A DNA stretch of 64,000 bases from Solanum dulcamara. Taxonomy: Eukaryota; Streptophyta; Magnoliopsida; Solanales; Solanaceae. This document shows, one piece after another, positions 47,706-60,100 of this stretch. Location: positions 37,933,793 to 37,997,792 of the forward strand of contig NC_077238.1 of the NCBI RefSeq assembly GCF_947179165.1, given 5' to 3'. The notes below the pieces were generated by a model. That model ran no database searches, was not told the origin of the DNA, and was given only the letters and a program-made list of their open reading frames with translations. Every line of letters starts with the position of its first letter. Position 1 is the first letter of the stretch. Both the position numbers and the translations under genes were made by a program.

Positions 47706-47960
47706 AAAGGTACTAAGTTGCTCATGATCAAATCGATTAAACTCCTATGCTTCAGTTCCATATGTCATTCATATGCATGCATGATTCATGAAAATGATTT
47801 CTCTCAAGGACTATGTTTTATTTTAAGTACAAATTTTACACATTCTATGTATTTTTTAAAGTGTCCTCAAGTCCATGTCGGGTTTCTAAATCTGTTTTCC
47901 ATGTATTTCCTATATTAATTGAATCTCATTCAAGGATGAATGTTTCTAAGAAGGAGATAT

Positions 47961-50063
47961 TGTAACACCCCTCAAAAATACCCACAAAATACCTTAAGAA
48001 TGCCTTGGAAATAGGCCGCTCATGTAACACATTATCCTTAATCTTTTTGGAAAATCCATGTTCGGAATATCAATTAGGGGGTCAAAACCTGCAGAAAAAT
48101 GATCTCGGTGGATTTTTAGGACACGTAGAACAGAAGAAGAATTTTTGAAAAAACCACAAAATAGTTTGGTCCACGACAAAACCATGTCGCAGATGCGAGA
48201 ATAATTTATGGCCGAGTTGGTCATGAAAGGTCTGCATCGCGGACCTCGGAGGCAGTACTGGCTATATTAAGTTTTTTTTGGGACATTTTAGACTTTTCCA
48301 AATTATTTGTTAATGAACCTAGACATTTTTAGGACCTAATTCAACTCTATAAATTAACCTAAACCTCTAATCCTATTTATTCTTGTATAATTTATCTATC
48401 AAATATTTCACTTTCTACAAAAAGGCTATGAAGGGTTTTCATTGAAGACTTCAAGCAAATTCAATCAATTTCTCCATCAAAATTCTCAAGTTCTTTCAAA
48501 TTAATTGGTGTTCTCATGCAAGGTATGTGGATATTGAATCATAGATCCTTTCATTCATGAAGCCCAATCAATTTATCAAGGTTTTTTATCAAATTAAAGT
48601 GTGGTATTTTATGGATTTTGTTATCTCTATTCCAATTGCATTAATTTTGATTTAAAGTATGATCATGAATCTATTTTGATATAAATCGAGGGTTATTGAA
48701 TTAAATTGAAGAGTTTTTCTATGAATTCTCCTATTTTGATTTCTAGGGTTCATGATATAAATTGTGAGTATTTTAATTTATACTTCTAAAATATATTATC
48801 TATATGAATTATGTATGGGTTGATATAAAGTTTATGATCATGCATATCTTCAATTTAATTTCATGATTTTCAAGTAAATTGATCATGCATTCATGTCATA
48901 CCCTAATTTCAAATTCAAGCTATAGTCATAAATTTTCAAAGAATGAATTATGACTATGTATTTCCATTATGATCATGAATTGTAAGTATATTTGAAATTA
49001 TAGTTTTTCATGCAAGTTATGAAGTAAGGTGACCTAAGGTCTAACGATATGAATTATGCAAAAATGATTGTAATGATGAAAAGACAATTCTCACATTACA
49101 AGTATGTTATGAAAATAAGCTACTGTATGATTACAAACCTATGATCACGACTATAATATACGTCATTATGATTTTTATGCTATGTATGTATTCCATTGGA
49201 TTTGACTTAGCATCGAATGTAGACTTGATATGGGGGCTCGGAGCAATGGGACCTTATATAAAGTCTCTTCTCTCATAACTACGTGCCACCGTAGGATTGC
49301 CTTTATGGCCTAGCTAGTGGATCCACAAATAACACATTTTCATGATTAGGAGTCTACCTTGGCAAAGTAGCCACCCCCATTCTCGATGTGGGGATCATTG
49401 GATTCCATGTTATAGCTCGCATCGTCTTATTATCAGTTATGGTTTCTATCCCACATATGTATGATCTCTTAAGTATGTTATGATTTTGAATTTATGTTTT
49501 TAAATTCTTTGGTCAATACGATTTTCTCATGACTTTACATATTCTATTTTATCATGTGTTTTACTTGATCTTTGCATTCCATGATTTATGTTATATGTCA
49601 TGCCCTCAAGCTTAGTATATTCCAATGTACTAATTCCTACTTTTTCCTACATTGTCTCATAATGTAGGAGTTAAGGTTGAAGATCATAATCATCCACGTA
49701 ACTAGTAGGCATTCCTATCCAAAAGAGTTGTGGTGAGTCCTCATTGACCGGGAATAGTTTTAAGATGGTTACTATTTTCTTTTCAAAAGACTTTTGTTTA
49801 TGTCGTATGTTGATGGTAAGCTAGAGACATGTCTTATTCCCCGCCCATACTCATATTTAGAGGCATCTAGTTGGACATATGTTTGAGTCTATGTTGTCAT
49901 AAGACATTTTCAGATTTTTATTCATGGTTTTAGACTCTCTTATGATGTTTCTTCTCGTATATTTAACCTTATGTATGCTTATTATATGTACAAGAGGCTT
50001 GGTTGGAACCCTTCGGGGTTTTGATTTCCATGTTATGACTAGGCCCTAGGTCGGGTCGTGACA
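47961..50063 (+). mobile_element. 3' LTR of element 3
   Basis: TGTAACACCCC to GGTCGTGACA, 2103 bp. It has a palindrome cluster at 48168-48250 (aaccatgtcgcagatg, ggtctgcatcgcggacc), TATA box near 48348 and a perfect hairpin at 49646-49668. Confidence 0.93.
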
Positions 50064-50289
50064 AATGTCTTCATAACTTCAAAGAAAATACTACCGCCAC
50101 CAACTCTAAATAATGAGTTGGGTAATTCTTCTCATGTGCCTTGAGTTTCCTTGAAGCATAAGCTATCACTTTACTATTTTTCAGTAGCACGCAACCAAGA
50201 CCAACTCGTGAAGCATGAAAACACACAAAAAATCCATCAGAACCTTCCAATAAATTCAACACCAGAGCAGAGGTAAGATTATCTTTCAT
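50064..50289 (-). pseudogene. RNase H relic of element 2, N-terminal part
   Basis: Minus strand, 72 open codons: [20 protein letters not shown] (catalytic Asp of the usual VYCDAS replaced by His), [20 protein letters not shown] and VVFSLKL. The protein continues at 34918 on the other side of element 3. Confidence 0.88.
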
Positions 50290-50984
50290 CTGTTGGAAGC
50301 TTTTCTCACATTCCTCGAACTATTGAAATTTCACTTTCTTTTTAGTGAAAGAAGTAAAGGGAAATGCAATGGAAGAAAAAACTTCCATAAACCGTCTATA
50401 ATAACTGGCTAAACCCAAAGAACTCCGAATATCATAAGTATTCAACGGTCTAGGCCAATTCTTAACTAACTCGCTCTTCTTTGGATCAACCATAATTCCT
50501 TCTCTAGAAAAAATGTGACCAAGGAAAAGAACTGACCTTAACCAATATTCACAGTTGCTAAATATTGCATATAACTGACAATCCTATTTACAATACCATC
50601 TTCAAATGATCGGCCTACTCATTCTCGCTTTGAGAATAAATCAAAATATCATAAGTAAACATAATAATGAACATATCCAAGTCTTGCTTAAACACCCTGT
50701 TCATCAAATCTATAAAAGTTGTAGGGGCATTCCTTAGAGCAAAAAACATAACCAAGAATTTAAAGTGACCACATCGAGTTCAAAAAATCGTCTTGGAATA
50801 TAACACTCCCTTACCCTTAATTAATGATGACTAGAACAGAGATCAATCTTTGAAAAGTAATTGGCCCCTTGCAATTGATCAACCAAATCATTTATCTTTG
50901 AAATTTGATATTTTTTCTTTACAGTGACCTTATTCAATTATCGATAATCTATACACATTCGGAGTGACCCAACTTTCTTCCTAA
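50290..50984 (-). pseudogene. Reverse transcriptase relic of element 2
   Basis: Minus strand. It opens within RT at RKKVGSLRMCIDYR (50984 down), then a [13 protein letters not shown] motif (near 50840), and the catalytic box as FTYDILIYS (about 50660-50634). The first Asp of the D-D pair is Tyr (pair at 50648-50653). The thumb/RNase H connection follows to 50290. The N-terminal palm region and the whole protease are missing: the sequence abuts the family 1 LTR at 50984/50985, which lacks its own last 56 bp, so one deletion probably removed both. Confidence 0.85.
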
Positions 50985-51124
50985 TACCTCAAATATGCCT
51001 CTTAGCAATTTTTAGCCTTTTATAGGTAATGAAAATAAATAAACAAGCAGAAATCATAATAGTAAATCTTCAGCTTACATATATCCAATAATACCTCTAA
51101 CTTTTAGATTTAACGGCTCTAAGA

Positions 51125-54100
51125 TGTCATGATCCAACCCTGTAGGCCGTGATGGGTGCCCGAATAGGCACTCGCGTATATCCCTTCTATCTGTAAGTAA
51201 ATCTGTCCTTGGTTTAAGTTATATCACATCAACAGGCAGGATAACATATAAGCCGGCGAGGCTTATCATAAGCACCATTGTACATACATGCATATATAAC
51301 CCATACATAACACACATACATGTCCACAGACCTCTTAGAGTAAGAATAGTAATATAAGGTGAGATAGGGACTCCACCGTACCCATGAATAAATAAATATA
51401 TACATCGAAGGTTCATACTAAAACTAGGCTCCAGCATAATGGGGCGCTTCTAAACTACTGAGTGGAATACTTACGCTGATAGATCCCCAAAGTGTGTATC
51501 TGTACCTGCGGGCATGAATGCAGCCCCTCCGAGAAAGGGGGGTCAATATGATATATGTACTGAGTATGTAAAGCATACACATCATAAGGAGATTATAATT
51601 GGCGTAGGGATACAGGGGGAAAGTATAACATTTAACCATTTACCATACTCGCATCGTACAAAATAAAGTCATACATATTACCATCACGTACTGTGCTCGG
51701 CCCGTTAGGGGACTCAGTGTACAATATACATGATTCTGTCATTATAAGCACATATATATTATAAGCATTGTGGAACGTACAACCCAATCCATATATATAG
51801 TAAGTACATGTCGAGGAACGTACGTCCCAATCTGCACATCATATAATAATGCCGAGGAACATTCGGTTTGATCCACATATCATATAGTAATGCCAAGGAA
51901 TGTTCGATCCGATCCACGTATCATATAGTAATACCGAGGAATATTCGGTTTGATCTACATATCATATAATAATAATTATATTATAGCCGGCCTAGGACTC
52001 AGTAAAAGATGTATTACAGTATACATGAATAAAGTAGAGAATAACCATATACAATCTAAATCATTATCAGAGACTCGATAATATAAGAAGATTAAGGTAT
52101 CGTTTGAGGACCAGAATAGTAGTATAGCCATCTCGAGTGCATTCAAAATGCCATTAAGTCCGATATCACTTAGGATCTCGGGGACCCTAGACATGTACTA
52201 AATTAATACTAACGGTTCATAGAATCAGGGATAGCCATCATTACATAGTCCTTAGGACTAGGAGATTATGCATCTAGTACTTCTCAACCTATAGAGTTCA
52301 AGGAAAGTAGTTCAACTTACTACAAGAGTTTGACATTCAGAAGTGAGTAAGCAATAAGAATTATATTTAGGACTTAAGAGTGAATTTACCCCAGAGATCG
52401 TATCACATTTTCCTTATAATTAGGATATGCCAAAGGAAGAGAAAGAATAAGCTTTACCTAGTCTCTACTTTTTCTCAAGGATTCATTATTTACGTATATC
52501 GTACCCAGCCCGTCATGGGCTTGGTATCATAACCTTATTATTGAATTACCTTACCATCATAGCACCACACCTATATAAAAGACATATCAAGAGGAAAGAA
52601 GGGTAGCTCTATGTACTTATGCCAAAACATGCCAAGAGAAAGGAGATAACTTCACATACTTACTACTCTCCATCATATAGAAGCCTTCAGAGGCAATAAC
52701 TCAACTAGTATAGGAATTCTACCATCGAGAATGAATAATACTTATGAGTCATACTTGGGGTTATATTAATGGAATTATCCCTACATTTCGTATATCAATC
52801 ACTTAAGGCAAAGACATGCCAAAAGAAAAGAAGGATAGCTTTACATACCTCTTACGGATTACTCTTACACATTCGCCTCATCATCTCTTGAACCTATTTA
52901 ACATGAAAGTAATACTAAGGTTAACGACCTTTCACTTTCCATTTTCCAACTCTACACCCAAGTACTCATAGGAGTTATTTCCTTATCCATTACACTCGGC
53001 TAGTTTGGTACTAGTTCTGAATCTACCATAATATCAACAACCATACAACCAAAAACAACCAGCAGCATATTTATAAGTAAATCACTTCAACCTTACACAA
53101 TACAAGCTCCAAACAACTAGCTCCAAACTACGATACGAAAATAGAGTTTTTTAATCTTTATTTCATAAAATCTTTAACCATACCAAATGGAGGGTTGTGT
53201 GGCTGAAACCAGAATAACCCACACCCTTTTTAAAATACTTTAAATCCCTGCAACATGTAACCCAACCAGCTACACCCGCAGCACCACAACAGCAACCCAC
53301 TACTCGACTTCGATTTAGCTATAACCACTTCAATTTAGTTTGTTCATAACGTCAATCATCCTTATGCAATTTTTACATTTCCAACCTTATTTAACACTTG
53401 TAATGTAACTCATAAAAAATCATAAACTACGATTTGAATTGGACTCCCTTACCTTGCTCGAAACTCGTCAAACTCGTTGAAACTTGCCTCAGAAGTTCCT
53501 TTAGCATGCCGATAACTTTGTGGCTGCTTGCTAACTTTTTGGTTCTTCTCCAAACCATATATTTTCATTAATAATACCTTCATAACATCATGGTACACCC
53601 TAGATAATTAATTCATGGAGAGAAATCGAAGAACTCACCTTTTTTTTCTTCCAAAATCATGTCTCTCTCCCTCTCTAGTTTCTTCTCTTGTCTTCTTTCT
53701 TGTTCTTGAATTTTCTAGAGGAATATAAAACTTAATGAGTCATAAAATATTTATATATATATATATATAGTCTACTTTAGGAGGGAACGCATGTCATCCC
53801 CTAAGTAGTGACATGTGTCAAGCCCTCATTGTGCTAATACATCCCTTTCTCTAATCATGGGCTGCCACGTGGAATGTGGAGACCACCCCATTTTCTTTAG
53901 ATGCTACTATGTGGAACTCCCAGCTGCTTCCATATGGAACTCTCCCATGCTACTACGTGGTACTTTCTTTTCCCACTCGTGGGATGGTAATCTCATCTTC
54001 TTTTATGAACCTATGTAATCCTTACTACGTAAGCTTGGTATGTACTCCAATAGCTTAAGTATGTAAGATTTCCAAGTTGGAAGCTTACGTAATAAATCGA

Positions 54101-54412
54101 GTCCCACTACTCATTTTTTGATCTCCAACTTCTTTCAGATTCTTCTAACTCTATTTCCAATCGTCTCTACTATGGGGTATCACATTCTCCATTCCTTAGA
54201 GTTGTTTGATAGCGTTATAGATTATACGACTCACATGGTAACTCTTAAGAAGCTTAATAGTTCTTAAGTAGTCTTAAGAAGCTTTTAGAAGCTTTAAGAA
54301 ACTTTAGGAAACCTTAAGAAACTTAAGAGGCTTATAATCCTTCCATGAAACTTAAGAGCCTTTATAGAGACTTAAGAACGCATTCCAAGGTACAAAAGTA
54401 TGGGGTGTAACA
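51125..54412 (-). mobile_element. 3' LTR of element 4
   Basis: 3288 bp; minus strand TGTTACACCCC to GGATCATGACA. Repeated scrambled phrases (gccgaggaac...cgatccacatatcatata) form a short tandem array at about 51780-51970. A palindromic cluster (ccacgtgg, ctacgtgg, ccatatgg) lies at 53868-53965. A (TA)n run at 53750-53768 may overlap the promoter. Confidence 0.92.
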
Positions 54413-54428
54413 TCCTTCCCCCATTTAG
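54413..54428 (-). other. Polypurine tract of element 4
   Basis: Minus strand CTAAATGGGGGAAGGA directly upstream of the LTR start, nearly the same as in element 5. Confidence 0.85.
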
Positions 54429-57094
54429 AACATTCATCCTCGAATGTGAACCACATCCTTCCTCAAGATCTTATACAAACCATATGGAGAGTTTTTATGT
54501 TCCACTGCAATAACATATACTTCCATTGAGAACTCAATATCAAAATTTGAAATATTGGGATTACCTGTAGATATAGGGAATAGGTACGGATACTTGTGTT
54601 TCATTTCCTCTACAGCTTCCTAGGTCACTTGTTCACGGTTTTTGTTTCGCCTTAATGCCTTGACAGAAGCTACGTCCTTCGCTCACAACTTCCTACTCCG
54701 CCGATCCAATATAGCGATAGGTTAGTTCTCGTTAGTTCAAATTCCTCCATTGTCTTTTGTTCAGATTTGGCTCCAATTTTCCTATCGCACGTTACATTGC
54801 CACTCGTGTAATAATATGCAAAAGCACTCAACTTAGACCAAGGTTTACCTTAGCGTCATCTCGGTAGTCTTTAAGTTACGCCTTGCCCTCTCCTATTTTA
54901 TCTTACAACCAGTATTGAGGTAGATCCTTTGTTCAACCCTGGTCATGTCCTTTTAGTCATTTGATTTAACTTCTCTTTTTATTCCTCTGTAATGTCTCCA
55001 AAATATTGTAACTCCTTTTCATCATGTACTCCTCCGCTTGGTCCTATGCTGTATGTAAATATTCATAGGTTGCACAACTACTCTTATATAACTGTTATGA
55101 GGTAAACACAGTCTTTTTGTCTCCAGGTCCATCTTGCTTTACATATCATCTTCATACTAGAAATTGCTCGCACTAATGCTATTTTGTCCTACTCCTTTCT
55201 TTTCTTCTTTTAAGCACTCCTTGGTCTCCTCATTTCCTACCATAAAAGATTTTCTATTCTTTCTCCTTGCTACTTGTATGTCATAATATTAGTGACCAAT
55301 GAAGTTGTTGTCATATCTTAATCTTTACCCAAACACGACCCTACTACCCTTTACACAGTCCTTAGTTTGCTCAGTCTTACTCTCTCATTGTATTCACCCC
55401 TTGTGGTAGGCACCCATCTCTTAAGGTCTCTACCAATAATTCTTCACACGGTCTCAGATACCGCGACTTCTATCTATTTATGGTTGGCCTCGAGCCCTGT
55501 CTAACTCGTGCCAGTATGGGATATCGCTAGAAATTTAAGCGTTCCTATCAACATATGATAGTGTCAGTTGATTTCCTCTCACACTTGTATTTCTCTTGTC
55601 CACTTCCCCCCTTTAGGGTGTACCTATGTCATCCTCTATTTATTTCCAACTATTCATGTACATATGATTTTGTTCCAACCCTTCAACATACTGCACCATG
55701 TCTACACCTTCTGTTAGATCATCTATACTTTAGGTTGCCCCTATGAGATACCTTAGTACAATCATGGGGTACTTAGAATTCTAGATAAATAGTACAAACT
55801 CTAGTCCAAGTACTGGTACTTGAGTCATATAACTAATGTAGTAGTTTAGCCGGAGCCACATTTCATTCATCCCAATCAGTACATTACTAGTGCTTATAAT
55901 CGTGTCTGATTCTCCATATAGGGGCACTTATACTCTGATGACACGTGTTTCACCTTTTGTTATCACCTCTTTTTTTCCAAAGAATACCACTTGTTCCTTT
56001 AATAATTTCATAATGCCTCAGTTGTTTTGCAATTTTCCATTCCCTATCCTCGAGGGATCCCACTATTTCCAAAGTGGAGGTACATATACACAATACCCCT
56101 TTCTGCATCATGAGTTTTCATCTTTATCGTATACCCGATGCTAACTCCTAATCTTACTCACAATCACATTCTTTAGTTACTTCTTTACTAGGCTCTACAT
56201 ACTTCTATGATGATCCTCATTATATTCACACTATATTCTGCTCATGGTCAATCCAGGAGGGTAATATTTCTTAACTTTTAGTCACAATCCTTACTCTGGG
56301 CTAATTCCATCTGGTGGGGCAAGCGTATTTAACTCCTTATCCTTCCTCATCATTCTCATCCTTAATACTTCACAAGTTGTCTTAAGACATTATATCCATC
56401 ACCATATCAGTATTGACCTTCTACTTTCCACCCATATCACATTTAAATTATTTCCCAAAGTCAGTTGTACTCCTAGTTTAGTCGGATCTTATTATTACTG
56501 TGGATACGATCTCTCAAGATATATTACAACCTTATATCTTATTCTCTTTCTATTTCCAAAAATATTTGGCAGAGTTTCCTGTATATTCCTTACTATCCCA
56601 AACCTGCACTCAGAAAATATCAACAATGTCTCACAGGGCCAATACATATATATTCATATTACAACCTCACAGGGCGCCTAATATCAATAACAGTATAAAA
56701 TGATGGACTTACCTCATATGTCCAACTCGAACTGCACCCGTTATACTTTCTTGTCTACTTTTCCTTTCAATTTTAAACTTTACATTTCAATCATATTTCA
56801 AACTTTTTACCTTACCCACCATGCCTCTTTCGCACCATTACTTACCTGTATACTGTGTAGCTTCACATATGATCCATCAGTTTCTTTTGTCGATGTCGTT
56901 CTTCAGCTGAAACCAAAGGTTAGGAAAAAAGGAATTTTATTTCTTATGGCTGGGCTCTATCGCATGATCTAAGACAAGAAAGAAAGGTAACATCCTAAAT
57001 TTCTTAAAGCCTCCTATTTATAGATGTGGTGTGCCACACACCGATATACAAGACTCTACTAGACATAGTCTGTAGACATTATAAGGACCAAACT
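54429..57094 (-). other. Interior of element 4: conserved non-coding region plus integrase-tail relic
   Basis: Near 54740-54580 (minus) a decayed tail reads AILDRRSRKL, AKDVASVKALRRNKN and KYPYLFP, the chromodomain-like end of an integrase. Upstream of that no protease, RT or gag motif is visible. Blocks at about 55075, 56170-56430, 56590-56730 and 57060 align with element 5. The frames seen on the plus strand (for example 55890-56144) run antisense to the element and have no known domain. An intron-like GT-AG segment lies at 56713-56604. Confidence 0.65.
56604..56713 (-). other. Intron-like GT-AG segment in element 4
   Basis: Minus strand: ATGAG|GTAAGTCC at 56713 and CTGAGTGCAG|G at 56604, 110 nt. 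Flanking exonic phrases (gagttggacatatgag and gaaactctgcc) match those around 42981-43082 of element 5. Conservation of both splice signals in two diverged copies suggests, but does not prove, real splicing. Confidence 0.45.
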
Positions 57095-57106
57095 GCTCTG
57101 CTACCA
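57095..57106 (-). other. Primer-binding site of element 4
   Basis: Minus strand TGGTAGCAGAGC, one base from the initiator-Met primer site TGGTATCAGAGC, four bases after the 5' LTR end. Confidence 0.82.
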
Positions 57107-57110
57107 CTTT

Positions 57111-60100
57111 TTTCACAATCCAACTCCGTAGGCCATGACGGGTGCCCAAACTGGGCACTCGCGTATATCCCTACTATATGTAAGTAAATTTGTCCCTTGT
57201 TTAAGTTATAGCACATCAACAAGCAGGATAACATATAAGTCGGTGAGGCTTATCATAGGCACCACTGTACATATATGCATATACAACCCATACACAACCC
57301 ACATACTTATCCACAGACCTCTAAGAGTAAGAATAGTAAAAAAAGGCGGGATAGGCCCCCTCCGTACCCGTGAATAAATAAATATATACATTAAAGGTTA
57401 ATATCAAAACTAGGCTCCGGCATAATAGAGCGCTTCTGAACTGCTGAGTCGAACTCCTATGCTGATAGATCCCTAAAGTGTATATCTGTACCTGCGGGTA
57501 TGAACGCAGCCCCTCCCCTCCCCCCCCCTCCGAGAAAGGGGGGTCAGTAAGACATATGTATTGAGTATGTAAAACATACACATCATAACAAGATTACAGT
57601 TGGCGTAGGGATGCTGGGGGAAAGTATAACATTTAACCATTTACCGTACTCGCATCATATAAAAGAAAGTCATACATATTACCATCACATACTGTGCTGG
57701 GCCTTTTAGGGGACTCGGTGTTCCATCTACATCATTCTGTCATCATAAGCACATATATATTATTAGTGCTATGAAATGTACAGCCCGATCCATGTATAGA
57801 GCAAGTACATACCGAGGAACGTATGGCCCGATCCGCACTTCATATAATAATGCCGAGGAACGTATGGCCCGATCCACACATCGTATAATAATGCCGAGGA
57901 ACATTTGGTCTGATCCACATATCATATAGTAATGCCAAGGAATGTTCGATTCGATCCACGTATCATATAGTAATGCCGAGGAATATTTGGTTCGATCCAC
58001 ACATGGTATAATAATGATTCTATTACAGTCGGCCTAGGACTCAGTAAAAGATGTATTACAGTATACACGAATAAAGTAGAGAGTAACCATATACAATCTA
58101 AATTATGATCAGAGACTCGATAATATAAGAATATTAAGCTATCATCTAAGGACCAAAATAATAGTGTAGCCATCTCGAGTGCCTTCTAAATATCATTAAG
58201 GCCTATATCACTTAGGATCTCGGGGACCCTAGAAATGTACTAAAGTAATACTATCGGTTCATAGAATCAGGGATAGACGTTGTCACATAATCCTTAGGAC
58301 TAGGAGCTTATGTATCTAGTAGTTCTCAACCTATGGAGTTCAAGGAAAGTAGTTCAACTTACTATAAGAGTTTAACATTCAGAAGTGAATAAGATATACG
58401 AATTACATTTAGGACTTAAGAGTGGAGTTACCCAGACCTCGTATCACATTTTATTTACAATTAGGATATGCCAAATGAAGAGAAAGAATAAGTTTTACCT
58501 AGTCTCTACTTTTTCTCAAGGAGTCTTCATTTACGTATATCATAACCCGGCCCGTCATGGTCTAGGTATTTTAACCTTATTATTGCATTACCTTACCATC
58601 ATAGCACCACACCTATGTCAAATATATATCAATAGGAAAGAAGGGTAGCTCTACGTACTTATGCCAAAACATGCCAAGATAAAGGAGATAACTTTACATA
58701 CTTACTACTCTCCATCATATAAAAGCCTTGAGAGGCAATAACTCAACCAGTATAGGAATTCTACCATCGAGATAAGAATAAGACTTATGAGTCATACTTG
58801 GGGTTATACGAATGGAATTATCCCTACATTTCGTATATCAATCACTTAAGGCTAAGACATGCCAAAAGAAAAGAAGGATAGCTTTACATACCTCTTACGG
58901 ATTACTCTTACATGTTCGCCTCGTCGTCTCTTGAACCTATTTAACATGAAAGTAATACTAAGGTTAATGACCTTTCACTTTCCAATTTCCAACTCTACAC
59001 CCAAGTACTCATAGGAGTTATTTCCTTATTCATTACCCTCAACTAGTTTGGTACTAGTTTCGAATCTACTAAAAATTGGGCAACATCTCCCCTACAACTT
59101 CAACATCCCCAAGATTTTAACTCGGACACAATATAAACAACAACCAGAAGCATATTTATAAGTAAATCACTTCAACCTTACACAATACAAGCTCCAAACA
59201 ACTAGCTCCAAACTATGATACGAAAATACAGTTTTTTAATCTTTATTTCGCAAAATCTTTAACTATACCAAATGGAGGGTCATGTGACTGAAACTAGAAG
59301 AAACCACACCCTTTTTAAAACACTTTAAAGCCCTACAACATGCAACCCAACAAGCTGAACTTGCAGCACCACAACGATAACCCACTACTCGACTTTGATT
59401 TAGCTATAACAACTTCAATTTAGTTTGTTTCTAACGTCAATCATCCTTATACAATTTGTCCACTTACAACCTTATTTAAGACATTTAATATACCCATAAC
59501 AAAATAATAAACTCCGATTTGAAAAGTGAACCCTTACCTTGCCTGAAACGCATCAAACTCATCAAAACTTGCCTCAGAAGTTCCTTCAGTGCGCCTACAA
59601 CTTTGTGGCTTCTTGATAACGTTTTGTTATGCTCAAAACCATAACTTTTCATTAATAATACCTTAATAACATCATGTTATACCCTAGATAATTAATTCAC
59701 ATAGCAAAATCGATGAACTCACCTTTTTTCCTTCCAAAACCGTGTCTCTCTCCCTCTCTAGTTTCTTCTCTTCTCTTCTTTCTTGTTCTTGAATTTTGTA
59801 TTGGAATATATAACTTAATGAGTCATAATATATGTATATATATAGGATACTCTAGGGGGTACACATGTTATCCCCTAAGTGGTGACACATGTCAAGCCCT
59901 CATTGGGCCAACACATCCCTTCCTACAATCACAGGCTGTCACATGGAATGTGGAGACCACCCCTTTTGCTCCAGCTGCTGCCACATGGCAGTCCCAGATG
60001 CTTCCATGTGGAACTCTCTCATGTTGCTATGTGTCACTTTTTTTCCCCCTTGTGAGTTCGTAATCTCATCTTCTTTTACGAACTTTTGTAATCCTTGCTA

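Larger units (their letters stand above)
34919..50063 (+). mobile_element. Element 3: gypsy element, LTR family A, inserted in element 2 RNase H
   Basis: 15.1 kb including a nested element. 5' LTR 34919-37008, primer site 37013-37024, gag 37230 on, internally deleted pol, nested element 5 (39728-47524), chromodomain tail, purine tract 47947-47960, 3' LTR 47961-50063. TSD agtgt (34914-34918) and aatgt (50064-50068), one mismatch; it interrupts the RNase H of element 2 precisely. Without element 5 it is about 7.3 kb, shorter than element 1, because the RT and RNase H are missing. It must be younger than element 2 and older than element 5. Confidence 0.93.

Noticed and set aside
53750..53770. 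(TA)n microsatellite
   Set aside because: Short and common in A+T-rich plant DNA; it may overlap the LTR promoter but adds nothing on its own.
55555..57377. Series of 60-90-codon plus-strand frames in element 4
   Set aside because: They run antisense to the element, show no conserved motif, and the sequence aligns with the non-coding interior of element 5.
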